Below, in pieces: positions 8,307-17,412 of a DNA stretch of 64,000 bases. Position 1 is the first letter of the stretch. Every line of letters begins with the position of its first letter. The notes under the pieces are model-generated. The model did no database searches. It saw only the letters and a list, made by a program, of their open reading frames with translations, and had not been told where the DNA came from. The translations under genes and the position numbers were made by a program. Origin of the DNA: Rhodovastum sp963714255 (GTDB lineage Bacteria; Pseudomonadota; Alphaproteobacteria; Acetobacterales; Acetobacteraceae); NCBI GenBank assembly GCA_963714255.1, contig CAVQNU010000031.1:1-64000 (forward strand), read 5' to 3'.

Positions 8307-8821
8307 GCCTTGTCTCCGCGTGCTTCGGGATCGGTGGCGGGGCGGGCGACCACCACGCTCGGCCGGCGCAGCCGCCGGTTGCCGCGCTGCACCAGCGGCG
8401 CCAGCGTCTCGACGATGGTCGCGGCGCGCACGGCCGGGTCGGCGCGCCATTCGGCCACGTCGAGCATCGCCCCGCGGACGTAGCGGCGGCCATCCAGCAA
8501 CGGCAGCGTGACATCGAAGGTCCGCAGCCAGTCGAGGATGGAGGCGGAACACGCGCTCAACAAGGCGGCCTCGCGCGGGGCCGTCGCGTGCATGTCGCTG
8601 CGGGCGACGAAACGGGCGATCGTCCAGGCGTTGATGGCGATTTCGGCCAGCGCCTCGTCCGCGGGGTCGCCCGCGGCGGCCGCGTCCGGCTTGGGGGCGG
8701 CCACCGGAGTGGCGGCGGGCGGGCGCCGGCGCAGCATGCCACCCAGCCGGCTGCACGCACGCGCGAGATGCACGAACCCCCGCCCGACGGCGCGCCCGAC
8801 GGCCCCCTCCCACCGCCCCAT
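8294..8821 (-). CDS. GrpE-like nucleotide exchange factor candidate
   Basis: This protein has 175 residues. I recognise a weak GrpE C-terminal signature: VETLAPLVQRGNRRLRRPSV followed by VVA corresponds to the strand pair in GrpE that reads VxxVLQKGYxxxxRVLRPAxVxVA, preceded by ILDWLRTFDVTLPLL and an E-W-R-A-D-P in the position of the FDPxxH region. The N-terminus is basic and Ala/Pro-rich instead of a long coiled coil. The ATG at 8821 overlaps the J-like stop (TGATG), preferred over a GTG 12 bases upstream. Its place between a J-like and an Hsp70 gene strongly favours a nucleotide-exchange role, though the sequence match is partial. Confidence 0.6.
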   Translation of the reverse strand: MGRWEGAVGRAVGRGFVHLARACSRLGGMLRRRPPAATPVAAPKPDAAAAGDPADEALAEIAINAWTIARFVARSDMHATAPREAALLSACSASILDWLRTFDVTLPLLDGRRYVRGAMLDVAEWRADPAVRAATIVETLAPLVQRGNRRLRRPSVVVARPATDPEARGDKACPR

Positions 8822-10896
8822 CAATCCGGCCACTCGAACCTCCAGCCCGCGGCGCTGAAATAACGGTAGAACGGCGTTTGCCTGATGATCGCCCGGCCCT
8901 GGCCCGGCCGGTGCGTAGCAGCCTGCCAGAGCCGGTGTCCGATCTCGAAATAGCCGGCGACGATCGCGCGCGACGAAGGCAAATGCTTCCGCGCCGCCAC
9001 CAAGGCGGCGGCCAGGCCGAACAGGCCGAAGATGCTCAGGCTGTCACCCGACAGCCCAAGGTTCAGGACGAACGACAGACAGCCGGCGGCCGCGAGCACC
9101 CCGAAGAGCCCACACCACGCGAGCGCAGTTTGTTCGTGCGCACAGTCCCGGCAGCGGGGGATGCGAAGGCTGAAGGCGGCCCGCCCGGGAAGTCCACGGT
9201 CCGGACGATCCTCGGGCGCCCGGGCGGTGAGGACGAACGGACGCTGTCCGGGCAGCGCGAACCTGCCGCAAAAGGCGCAGGCCGGACCGGGGTCCGGCTC
9301 GGCCCGCGACGCCAGCGCGCCGGCCAATTGGTCGAGCCGCGCGCGGGCCTGGTTCGGATCCGGCAGCACCGCGCGCGCGGCGGCGACCAGAATGTCGGCG
9401 GCGATAAACGCGCCGGCGGCAATGGCACGCTCGGCGGCCTGCGACGATCCCTCGACAAGCCCAAGAAGAACCGCCTCGATCGTCGTGCGTTCGGCGTCGT
9501 CGGACGCGGACGCCAGGCTGTCCCGAAGTTGCAGCGCGTCACGGTAGGCCCCGAGCTCCAGGGCCGTGACCCAGGCATCCGGTGAGGGCGAGCCGGTCAT
9601 CAGCGGCGCGAGTTTGTTGGACAGCGCATCGGCCGCCCGCTCGGCGGCGGTGCGCGGACGCGCCGGCTTGGGCTTGGGCTTGGGTTGGGGAATGGGTTGG
9701 GGCTTGGGCGCCGGAGGTGGCTGCGGCGGCGGTTGCGCCACCGGCGCAGCCACCGGCTCGGGCGGACGGTCATAGTAGGCCTCGATGCTGAGCTTCCACG
9801 CCTGCGTCATCGGCAACCTCGCCACCCTGATCAGCAGCGGCAGCGCCTCCGGCACGCGCGGGCGCCGTTCGCGCACGAGTTCCTGGCACAGAATGCGCGC
9901 CCGCCGGCCGGGCAGGTCGAGCAATGGCGCTTCCAGGGACCGGTCGAGCCGGTCGGCGAACATCGCCAGCGCTTCCAGCGGCGTTTCGAGCGCGTCGAGC
10001 TTCTCCACACCGAATGCCGGCGGGAGATCCTGCGCCGCCGCTGCCCCCTCGGCCTTCTCCAGTTCCCACAGCCGCTCCACGATGGCGTCGCGCGCGGGCG
10101 CCAATGTGTCGGCCGTGACCTTCAACAGCGCTGCCTCGGGGCGCGGCAGCCATGCCCGCAGGCACGCCGCGGCGTCTCCGGCGGCGGCCTGCGCCGCCGC
10201 CACGTCACTGCAGCGCAGCGCGTGCGCGACCCGCACCGTCGCAGCCACGATTGCGCGCGGAAGTCCGCCGCGCAACGCCGCGGTCGCGTTCGGCCCGAGC
10301 CGCACCGCATCCAGCGCGGCGCCACGGCTGGTGACCGCCTGCCACCATCCGGGGTGGTCCAGCGCCGCACCCCACAGCGCGAGCGAACGCTCCATCGCCG
10401 TCGCGAACACCTCCGGGCTGCCCCGGCCGGCGAGCAGACGCCCGGCTTCGTCGAAAGCAGCCAGATGCGCGAGAACCGCGCGATTGTGCAGCGCCACGCC
10501 GTCGGACGGACCGGCCGACCAGGACGCCAGCGCCGCCCCCACGTCGCCGGCATCGAGAGCGATCAGCGCCGCGTCGCCGTCGGCCCGCGGCCACACCCAG
10601 AACAGCTCATCGACAAGCCGGCGAACCGTGTCGTTGAGCAGACGCAGCCGCAGCCGTTCGACCGCCTCGATCGTGCCGGGCAACAGATCGCGGCCCAGCG
10701 TGTCCCCGAGCGCACCGCCGGGCCGGACGCGCGGCGCGCGCTGAAGGGCTTTCCGGACGGGTTCGGCCCTGGCGTCGGTGGGCAATCCGCCGAGGAGACG
10801 AAACGGATTGCCGAGATAGAGTTCGGGCGTGGCAACGTCGCCGAGCGCCGCCCATAGGTGCGTGGCGCCGTCCGGCGCCTCTTTGATCCAGCTCAA
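8821..10896 (-). CDS. J-like, zinc-knuckle membrane protein of the Hsp70 operon
   Basis: This is a 691-residue protein. Near the N-terminus YLGNPFRLLGGLPTDARAEP resembles the start of a J domain (xPYxLLGLxxDAs), but no HPD tripeptide is present, so it cannot stimulate Hsp70 in the canonical way. Next comes a long helical region (about 50-370), a Pro/Lys/Gln linker (about 375-412, with PQPKPKPKPARP), a further helical part, a four-cysteine knuckle (CAFCG near 540 and CRDC about 40 residues later) and two hydrophobic segments (WCGLFGVLAAAGCLSFVLNL and SIFGLFGLAAALVAA). It is probably an inner-membrane platform recruiting the linked Hsp70. It is the first gene of the J-GrpE-Hsp70 operon. Confidence 0.6.
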   Translation of the reverse strand: MSWIKEAPDGATHLWAALGDVATPELYLGNPFRLLGGLPTDARAEPVRKALQRAPRVRPGGALGDTLGRDLLPGTIEAVERLRLRLLNDTVRRLVDELFWVWPRADGDAALIALDAGDVGAALASWSAGPSDGVALHNRAVLAHLAAFDEAGRLLAGRGSPEVFATAMERSLALWGAALDHPGWWQAVTSRGAALDAVRLGPNATAALRGGLPRAIVAATVRVAHALRCSDVAAAQAAAGDAAACLRAWLPRPEAALLKVTADTLAPARDAIVERLWELEKAEGAAAAQDLPPAFGVEKLDALETPLEALAMFADRLDRSLEAPLLDLPGRRARILCQELVRERRPRVPEALPLLIRVARLPMTQAWKLSIEAYYDRPPEPVAAPVAQPPPQPPPAPKPQPIPQPKPKPKPARPRTAAERAADALSNKLAPLMTGSPSPDAWVTALELGAYRDALQLRDSLASASDDAERTTIEAVLLGLVEGSSQAAERAIAAGAFIAADILVAAARAVLPDPNQARARLDQLAGALASRAEPDPGPACAFCGRFALPGQRPFVLTARAPEDRPDRGLPGRAAFSLRIPRCRDCAHEQTALAWCGLFGVLAAAGCLSFVLNLGLSGDSLSIFGLFGLAAALVAARKHLPSSRAIVAGYFEIGHRLWQAATHRPGQGRAIIRQTPFYRYFSAAGWRFEWPD

Positions 10897-10978
10897 AGAC
10901 CATTCCCTCCCGGTCGCAGAGGTGGTTGGCTACACCAGCCAAGAGGCCCGCTGCAGCTCAAATGGGGTGAATTCGGGC

Positions 10979-11089
10979 GAAGGAAGCAAGGCCAGGGCTC
11001 TGTCCTGGACCCGCCAAGGGCCGTGAGCCCTTGGAACCCATTCCTTAAGGAGCGGGGTCCAGGGCAGAGCCCTGGCCTTGTTTCCTTCA
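10979..11089. repeat. long copy of dispersed palindromic repeat
   Basis: About 110 bases: the left half beginning GAAGGAAGCAAGGCCAGGGC is mirrored by the right half ending in GGCCTTGTTTCCTTC, and an inner hairpin CCAAGGGCCGTGAGCCCTTGG lies between, followed by AACCCATTCCTTAAGGAGCG. The copy lies between two divergently transcribed genes (J-like and pseudokinase), so it is not simply a terminator here. No coding potential. Confidence 0.85.
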
Positions 11090-11159
11090 CCCGCTTGCCC
11101 TGTATCACCCTCCACCGCTGAGCCGCATCGCAACGTTCGGAGAGGGGGGACAACGCCGC

Positions 11160-13445
11160 ATGAACGAAACAAGCCCGGCCGCCGCCACCCGCCTTGCCTG
11201 GACGCGCCCTACCGAACCGGACCCGCCCGAGCCACCGGCCGGTCTGACGGTGCCGCCAGCCCTCGCCCCCCGCCTGGAGCCGCTGGACCGTATCGTCATC
11301 GGCAGCCAGGCGAGCCTGCTGCGGGTGCTCGACCGCGACGATGGCGGCCTCAAAACCCTCAAGCTCTACAGCCCGACCGTCTTCGCCACCCCGGCGGCAC
11401 GCGCCGCCCAGCGCGCCCGCCTCGCCGCGCTGCAGGCGGCTGACGCACCCGGCCTGCTGGTTCCGGGCGAAGCCGGCGAGGCCGACGCGCCGGGCGGGCC
11501 ATGCCTCTACGAACTCGCGCCCTGGACCGAGGGCACGACACTCCAGGCCGCGCTGGCGACGGCACAGGACGGATTAGGGGATGCGCAGGCGCGGCATCTG
11601 CTTGCCCAGGTGGCCGCCGCCCTCGCCGCCGTGCACGCCGCGGGCAACGGGCTGATCCATGGCAACGTCAAGCCCGGCAACATCCTGCTCACCGGCGCGC
11701 CCCCCTGCTCGGCGCGCCTGCTCGACTGGGGCAGCCTGACCGAAGCGGGGACCGCGCCGGACTCGCACGGAACGGCGCACTACGCCGCCCCCGAACGGCT
11801 GCGCGGCGAGGCGGCAGCAGCGAGCGACTGGTGGTCGCTCGGCCTCGTCGCGCTGGAGATGTGGCTCGGGCCGGCGGCGCACCCGCTGGGGCCGGAGCTG
11901 AAGGCGGCCGAGGCCGGCGGGCGCGTCCTCGCCCTCAACGTCCCGCTGCCGTCCGGCATCGGCAAGCGGCTGGCCGCCTTGCTGGGCGGACTGCTGGCGT
12001 ATGAGCCGGACCAGCGCTGGGGGCATGACCAGATCACCGCCTGGCTCGGCGGCGCCGACCCGGGCGTGCCGCCCCGGCGGGGCGCGCTTGCCGTCGCGGC
12101 GCTCGGGCGCATCACCACCGAGAGCGACCTCGCACAGGCGCTGCGCCGCCCGCCGCCGGCACCGCTCACGCCGGGGGAATGGCAGGCGGTCGAGACCTGG
12201 CTCGCCACCGACCCCGCCAATGCCGCGCTGGTAACCGCGCTCACCCGCTTGCGGCCGGTGGATGGCCCGCGCTTCCTCGCCGAGGTCAACGCCGCCACCC
12301 TGCTCGATCCCGTGCACCGGCGTTTCGCCGGGCTCGATTTCACGGCGCCCGAGGCGCTCGCGAAGACGCTGGAAACCACACCGCCGCAAGCCGCCGCGCT
12401 GCAGGCCCTGGATGCGCTCGGGCTGCCGGCGGCGGCGGGCTGCGCCGTCGATCCGGACGCACCGGCAGCCTGGCTGGAACAGGCCGACGAATTGTGGCGC
12501 AAAGCGCTCGGCCTGTTCGCGCGCAGCTATCGCGACATGCCGCCGCCGCGCGCGGCGGTCGCCGACTGGTTCAAGCTGGTGGCATTGCATGCGGCCGCGC
12601 TCAGGGCGGCGACACTGTTCGGCCCGGAGCTCGCGGCACCGACGCGGGACGCGGCGGCGTGGCGGGACCACGGGGCCGCCGCCGGCATCGCCTTCCCCGA
12701 ACCCGAAGGGCAAACCGGCACGACGATCGTCGTCGAGCACGGGTGGTTCGCAACAACGCTGTCCGCCGCGTTGGAGGCGAGCCGCGCCGGCAACGTCACC
12801 GCGATCCTGCTCGGGCCAGGAACCCACCGCCTGGTCGGCCCCTGCGAGGTGCCCGGAGGCGTGGCCGTCAAGCCCCGGCGCACCGGCCAGAAGGCATGCC
12901 TCGACCTCAACGGCACCCTGACCCTGGCGGCGGGAGCCACTCTCGACGGTCTGACCCTCGCGCGCCAGGACAGCGGCGGCACCGCCATCGCCGTCAGCGG
13001 CGCGGGGGTCACGGTGACGCGCTGCCGGATCGAGGCGCCTTCCGGCGGGCGCGGCGTCGCGGTCGGCCGGCATGGCGGCCTGACCCTGGACGGCTGCATC
13101 ATCGAGGCAGGCCAGCCGGTCTATCTGGAGCGTCCCGCCGATGGCTGCCGGCTCTCCGGCAACCGGCTGCACGCCGCGCGCGCGGCGGCGATCGAAGCGG
13201 TCGGCGCCACGGGGCTCGCGGTCATTGGCAATACGATCGCGGCGCCCGCTGGCGCGGCGCTGCGGCTGGTCCGCGTCTGCGGGCAGGTGGTGGAGAACGT
13301 CGTCACGGACGGACGCGGCGACGGCATCGTGCTGGCGGACTGCCCGGCGCTTTTGCTCGCCCGCAACCGGATCGGCGTGACCAATGGCCGCGGCCTGGTT
13401 GTCCGGCTGGACGGCGCCGAGACGGTGACGATCGGCCACGGCTGA
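11160..13445 (+). CDS. pseudokinase fused to right-handed beta-helix
   Basis: The 761-residue protein begins with a Ser/Thr kinase fold (about 40-300). The catalytic loop reads LIHGNVKPGNILL, so the HRD aspartate is replaced by Asn, while DFG is DWG and the activation end YAAPERL and SDWWSLG are kept. The glycine loop is degenerate. Catalysis is doubtful; a scaffold or ligand-sensing role is more likely. A helical middle (about 310-520) follows, then a NosD-like parallel beta-helix (about 545-761) with repeated strand-turn units such as GVTVTRCRIEAP and GLAVIGNTIAAP. The start is ATG 11160 after GAGAGGGGGG. It faces away from the other minus-strand genes of module A and converges with the FHA gene. 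Confidence 0.85.
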   Translation: MNETSPAAATRLAWTRPTEPDPPEPPAGLTVPPALAPRLEPLDRIVIGSQASLLRVLDRDDGGLKTLKLYSPTVFATPAARAAQRARLAALQAADAPGLLVPGEAGEADAPGGPCLYELAPWTEGTTLQAALATAQDGLGDAQARHLLAQVAAALAAVHAAGNGLIHGNVKPGNILLTGAPPCSARLLDWGSLTEAGTAPDSHGTAHYAAPERLRGEAAAASDWWSLGLVALEMWLGPAAHPLGPELKAAEAGGRVLALNVPLPSGIGKRLAALLGGLLAYEPDQRWGHDQITAWLGGADPGVPPRRGALAVAALGRITTESDLAQALRRPPPAPLTPGEWQAVETWLATDPANAALVTALTRLRPVDGPRFLAEVNAATLLDPVHRRFAGLDFTAPEALAKTLETTPPQAAALQALDALGLPAAAGCAVDPDAPAAWLEQADELWRKALGLFARSYRDMPPPRAAVADWFKLVALHAAALRAATLFGPELAAPTRDAAAWRDHGAAAGIAFPEPEGQTGTTIVVEHGWFATTLSAALEASRAGNVTAILLGPGTHRLVGPCEVPGGVAVKPRRTGQKACLDLNGTLTLAAGATLDGLTLARQDSGGTAIAVSGAGVTVTRCRIEAPSGGRGVAVGRHGGLTLDGCIIEAGQPVYLERPADGCRLSGNRLHAARAAAIEAVGATGLAVIGNTIAAPAGAALRLVRVCGQVVENVVTDGRGDGIVLADCPALLLARNRIGVTNGRGLVVRLDGAETVTIGHG

Positions 13446-13465
13446 CACCGGCGGGCGCTCAGCCG
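13439..13465. terminator. possible bidirectional terminator hairpin
   Basis: CGGCTGA (13439-13445) pairs with TCAGCCG (13459-13465) around a 13-base loop. Each arm contains the stop codon of one of the two convergent genes (pseudokinase and FHA). There is no T-tract, so it may be a Rho-assisted or purely coincidental stem. Confidence 0.35.
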
Positions 13466-13968
13466 TCGAGGGTAATCTCGGCCTCGACACGGCGCGCCAG
13501 CACGAGGCGCGCTGTGCGTTCGATCGCAATCTCGGCGTCCCGGGCCACCCGCACGCCATTGAGCCAGGTCCCGTTGAGCGACAGGTCGCGCAGCACGAGC
13601 CGCCCCTCCGCCAGCCGCAGCACGGCGTGGCGGCGCGAGATGGTGGGATAGGCGGCGAGCCGGTCCGCCAGGGCCGGCGTCGCGAAGTCCGCCCCGTCCC
13701 GCCCAATTCGCAGCCCCTGCGCCGGATCGACGGTCTCCTCGCCCCAGGCGAAGCGCACCCGGGCGCGTGCCGCGAGCGTTTGTCCGCAGTCCGGGCAGGC
13801 CGGCGCGCCCGCCTCGGCCGCCGCGCCGCAAGCCGGGTTGCGGCAGATCACATAGGCCGGATCATCGACCTCGACGAGGTTGTGGCTAGCGCACCGCTCG
13901 CAGACATCGGCGGTCGGCCGGCTGACATGCCGGCATCCCGCCACCCGGCAGCGTTTGACCCGCGCCAT
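13459..13968 (-). CDS. zinc-ribbon/FHA phosphothreonine-binding protein (module A)
   Basis: The 169-residue protein opens with cysteine pairs: CRVAGC, CERC, CRNPACG and CPDCG, forming about two zinc ribbons in residues 7-65. A forkhead-associated domain follows (about 85-160), with the recognition signature LRIGRD, TISRRHAVLR and DLSLNGTWLNG; the Arg, Ser-Arg-x-His and Asn-Gly positions that bind phosphothreonine are all kept. It is a small cytoplasmic adaptor able to read threonine phosphorylation. It lies downstream of the AAA+ gene by 55 bases. A paralogue with the same two-part design occurs in module B. Confidence 0.92.
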   Translation of the reverse strand: MARVKRCRVAGCRHVSRPTADVCERCASHNLVEVDDPAYVICRNPACGAAAEAGAPACPDCGQTLAARARVRFAWGEETVDPAQGLRIGRDGADFATPALADRLAAYPTISRRHAVLRLAEGRLVLRDLSLNGTWLNGVRVARDAEIAIERTARLVLARRVEAEITLDG

Positions 13969-14023
13969 CGCCGGCGGTCCTAGGTGGCGCGGGCCGGCTG
14001 GGCGTGCCGCGTGGCCCGATGCG

Positions 14024-15877
14024 TCATCCGGCCAGCTCCACCCGCCGGCCGTCGGCGTCCTCGACCAGCGCCGTCACCGTGATGCGCTCGCCTGCAGTCG
14101 TGCCGCGCTCGAACAGCGCCCGCGACAACGGCTCGACCAGATAGGGATCCATCTGGTTGAGGATGCCGCGCCCGCCCTCGTCGAGCCGGGTGCGGCAGCG
14201 TGCGCGCAGCATCTCCTGCACTTCGGGCGCGAAGACCAGCTCGATGCCGCAGGCGGCGCGCGCGCTTGCGGTGACGTTGGCCAGGCCCTTTTCGAAGATC
14301 TGGTCGGCGATCGGGTCCTCGATGAAGTTGAACACCACGATGTTGTCGCCGAAGCGGTTCAGCAGCTCCGGCCGGCGGAGCCGGTTCTTGAAGTAGTCGG
14401 AAATCCCGGCGCGGATCGTCCGCTCGACCTCCTCATAGGGCGCACCACGGTGCACCGCGGGGATACCCTCGCCCGGCCGCTCGGGATTTTCGCGAGTCAC
14501 CCCGAGATTGGAGGTGAAGACGATGATCGCCTGCGAGAAATAGGCCGTCTCGCCATGCCCGTCGGTGAGCCGCCCGTCGTCGAGGATCTGCAGAAATTTG
14601 TCGAGCAGGCGCGGATGCGCCTTTTCGATCTCATCGAACAGCACCACGCTGAATGGCCGTTCGCGGATGCCGCGGGTCAGTTCGCCGCCGGCGTCGAAGC
14701 CGACATAGCCGGGCGGCGCGCCGATCAGCCGCGCCTCGGAATGCTCGGCCGAGAACTCGCTCATGTCGAAGCGCAGATAGGCGCGCTCGTTGCCGAACAC
14801 GAGTTCGCTCAGCGCCTTGGCGAGCTCGGTCTTGCCGGTCCCGGTCGGTCCGGCCAGGAACAGCGTGCCCTTCGGCCGCCCCGATGACGCGCCGCCGAAC
14901 TGCGCGCCGTTCAGGCCGATGACGGCGCGGCGCAGGATGTCGGCGGTCTTGCGGATCGCCTGGGTCTGCCCTTTGACGCGGCGCCCGATCTCGGATTCGG
15001 CGCGAACCACGCGCGCATGCATATCGGGCGACCGCCACGGGTCTTCGATGATGCCGATCTTGAAAAGCTGCACCGCCTTGTCGATCTGGCCGAACGCGAG
15101 GCCACGCCGCTCGGCCAGCGTCCCCATCGCCAGCATGGCGGTCAGCGCCATGTCCTGGGTAAGGTTGGCGAACCCGTCGACGATCTGGGCGAGCCTGGCC
15201 GGTTCCATCTGGGCGGCGTCGGCGAAGGTTTCGGCGATCAACCGCGCCGCCTCGCGCCGCGTCTCGAAATCCGGCTTGGGCAGCACGAGGCTGCGGATCT
15301 TGTGGTTGCCGCGCAGGAACCAGCCCGGCAGGTCGCTCGGCTGATCGACGATCCAGAAGATCGGGTTGTAGGTCTCGCTCTCGGCGCTGCCGACCGGGCG
15401 CGCCTCGTGGCTCAGCTTCTCCGCCGCGGCGAACAGCGTCGCCGTCGTCTCCGGCGGCACCGGCAGGCCGCCGTCGAGCCGCGCCGCGTAGTCGATCGCC
15501 ACCGCGATCCGCTCCGCCGACCGCCCGGCCAGCCGCTTCAGCACCGGGCCGAGCCCCACCGCGGCCACCGGCGGCAGGCCGCCATTCGCCTCGGGCGCGA
15601 GCCCGCATTCATCGATCAGGAAACGCCGCACCACCGCTTCGGCGCTGTCCGGATAGGTCTGCACCCGGTCGACCCGGTCCCAGACCAGCATGGCCTTGAA
15701 ACCGAGCGGCGCGATCCGGCTCCAGATCGCCTCGCGCAGCCAGGCCAGCCGCAGCCCAGTGCCGTCGCGTCCGGGCAGCAGGAAAATGTCGCGCGTATTG
15801 CCCGACAGCACGATTTGCGGGTGAACCGCGACAAAATCGGCGATCTCCGCGAGCCAGAGCGGCGATTGGATGGTCAC
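14024..15877 (-). CDS. tandem AAA+ ATPase, Clp-type second domain (module A)
   Basis: In this 617-residue protein the C-terminal half is a Clp/Hsp100-type AAA+ module: Walker A GPTGTGKT (about 341-348), Walker B VVLFDEIEKAHP (about 411-420), sensor region AIIVFTSNLG and DEGGRGILNQM near the C-terminal lid. The N-terminal half has the trace of another AAA fold without Walker A: VLSGNTRDIFLLP at the start and a sensor-like FWIVDQPSDLPGWFLRGN. No ClpP-docking loop or ClpB M-domain was recognised, so it is probably a dedicated remodelling ATPase. Its start overlaps the stop of the helical-protein gene by 4 bases (ATGA), so both are made together. Confidence 0.9.
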   Translation of the reverse strand: MTIQSPLWLAEIADFVAVHPQIVLSGNTRDIFLLPGRDGTGLRLAWLREAIWSRIAPLGFKAMLVWDRVDRVQTYPDSAEAVVRRFLIDECGLAPEANGGLPPVAAVGLGPVLKRLAGRSAERIAVAIDYAARLDGGLPVPPETTATLFAAAEKLSHEARPVGSAESETYNPIFWIVDQPSDLPGWFLRGNHKIRSLVLPKPDFETRREAARLIAETFADAAQMEPARLAQIVDGFANLTQDMALTAMLAMGTLAERRGLAFGQIDKAVQLFKIGIIEDPWRSPDMHARVVRAESEIGRRVKGQTQAIRKTADILRRAVIGLNGAQFGGASSGRPKGTLFLAGPTGTGKTELAKALSELVFGNERAYLRFDMSEFSAEHSEARLIGAPPGYVGFDAGGELTRGIRERPFSVVLFDEIEKAHPRLLDKFLQILDDGRLTDGHGETAYFSQAIIVFTSNLGVTRENPERPGEGIPAVHRGAPYEEVERTIRAGISDYFKNRLRRPELLNRFGDNIVVFNFIEDPIADQIFEKGLANVTASARAACGIELVFAPEVQEMLRARCRTRLDEGGRGILNQMDPYLVEPLSRALFERGTTAGERITVTALVEDADGRRVELAG

Positions 15878-17256
15878 CGCGCACCTCCTTCACCGGGGAG
15901 CGGCTGGGTGCGCGCCGCGCCACGCGACGCCGCCCGCGCCCGCCTGGACAGATCAAGGCCGGCCGGACCGGCATCAAGGACCGGCAGGGGCCGGGCGCCG
16001 ACCGGCTCGGCGGCGGCGACGCCGGCCGCCATCCCCGCCGCGCCGAGCCTGCGCAGCAGGGCGGGAAGATCTTCGCAGAATGCGGTCTGCGCGGCGCGGT
16101 CGGCGTCACCGGTATGGGCCGCCTCGGCGGCCGCGGCGCGGACGATTTCGACGCCGATCGCCTCCGCGCCCGCCCGCACGCGGCACACCACGCCGTCCTG
16201 CCAGTCCGGATGGCGGGCGAAACTCTCGCCGCCCGCGGCGTATTGCGTCTCGAACCCTTCCGCCACCTGGTAGCCGAGATCGGCCAGGCTCGCGGCAAGG
16301 ATGCGCGCGGCCGCCTCGCGCTCGCAGCGGCGCAGCACCGCTTCGGCGTCATCCAGGACGGTGCCGGCAGCCACCTCCCCCCGCTCGACCGGGCCGAGCG
16401 CGGCCCGCGCGGTCGCCGCTTCAGGTCCTTTGAAACAGGCAAGCCGCTGGGTAAGTGCGAAGGCCCGTTCGCGGCAGGCCTCGGCATCCGCGGCGGCGGC
16501 ATTGAGGCGTTGCACCGTGGCTTCCAGCGCGGTCAGCAAGCGTTTCTGCTCGCTCTCCCGCGTGGCGGCCAGCGTATCGCGCGCCAGCGCCCCGGCGCGG
16601 GCCCGATCGGTGGCGCCGACATCATCGCGCAGACCGGCGAGCGCTCGCTCGGCGCGCTGGCGAAGCCGCCCCTGCGCCGCCTCCAGGCGGGCACGGCGGT
16701 CCTGCAAGACCGCCGCGACGGCGTCGCGCCCAGCTTCTGCCTCGGCGGCAGCGAGCGCGTCGGCAGCGGCGGCCAGCGCCGTCTCCTGGTTCTCGGCCAG
16801 GGCGGCCAGGGCGGCCAGCGTCGCGCCCGCCGGCACCCCGACCGGAGCCACATGCGCGGCAACCCGATGCAGGCCGCCGGCCTCGACCGCCGCAATCGCG
16901 GCGGCCAGCACGGCGGCGCGACCATTCAGCGCCAGCAGGCGCGCCGTCGCCTCCCGCATCGCGGCGTCCGTCTCCAGCCGCTCGATCTCACCCGCGAGCT
17001 GCCGGTAGGCGGCCTGGTTCGCATTCAGCGCCGCCACCAGCATGGCCGCGTCGCCGTAGTTCTGTGCCGGGATCTCCGTCTCGTCCGGCAGCGCCGGCGC
17101 GTCCAGGCCGGGGGTGCGGGCGCGCACGCCGGCCAGCCGCGCCCGCAACCGCGCGAGCTTGGCGAGCAGCACGCGATGGCGATCGTAGGCAACCTCGTAC
17201 GGAATGCCGTCGGCGCCCTGGGCCACGCTGTAGCGGATCGTCTTGGCGCCGCTCAT
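15874..17256 (-). CDS. helical/coiled-coil protein (module A)
   Basis: This 460-residue protein is rich in Ala, Arg and Glu and is almost entirely helical, with heptad-like stretches around 25-60 and 100-330. The C-terminal third has a folded segment shared with the module B protein: LGYQVAEGFETQYAAGG followed by a beta-rich part and REP-like helices. I do not recognise a known family. The ATG at 17256 is chosen since MSGAKTIRYSVAQ resembles the start of the module B paralogue (MSGPK...). It is the first gene of the CC-AAA-FHA operon, coupled by an ATGA overlap to the ATPase, for which it may act as adaptor or substrate-recognition subunit. Confidence 0.75.
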   Translation of the reverse strand: MSGAKTIRYSVAQGADGIPYEVAYDRHRVLLAKLARLRARLAGVRARTPGLDAPALPDETEIPAQNYGDAAMLVAALNANQAAYRQLAGEIERLETDAAMREATARLLALNGRAAVLAAAIAAVEAGGLHRVAAHVAPVGVPAGATLAALAALAENQETALAAAADALAAAEAEAGRDAVAAVLQDRRARLEAAQGRLRQRAERALAGLRDDVGATDRARAGALARDTLAATRESEQKRLLTALEATVQRLNAAAADAEACRERAFALTQRLACFKGPEAATARAALGPVERGEVAAGTVLDDAEAVLRRCEREAAARILAASLADLGYQVAEGFETQYAAGGESFARHPDWQDGVVCRVRAGAEAIGVEIVRAAAAEAAHTGDADRAAQTAFCEDLPALLRRLGAAGMAAGVAAAEPVGARPLPVLDAGPAGLDLSRRARAASRGAARTQPLPGEGGAR

Positions 17257-17412
17257 TGCGGCCGCGCCGACAAGGGGTGAATGAGCCCAACCTGCATATC
17301 CCCTCCGATCCGTGTTCGCAGGCCGCTCCACGAGCCGGCGCCGTGCCGTTCCCGCCCGAGCCTACGGTAATGCGCGGTGGCCAGCGAATCACGGATCGTC
17401 GGGGGGAGCCAC

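Noticed and set aside
5352..8483. Long plus-strand frame of over 1,000 codons opposite the transpeptidase and Hsp70 genes
   Set aside because: It is the antisense shadow of the Hsp70 gene in GC-rich DNA; the product is Arg/Gly/His-rich with no domain, whereas the minus strand has clear Hsp70 motifs.
9685..10857. Plus-strand frame of 390 codons opposite the J-like gene
   Set aside because: Arg/His/Gln-rich shadow with no ribosome site or domain; the minus-strand frame is much longer and coupled to the GrpE-like gene.
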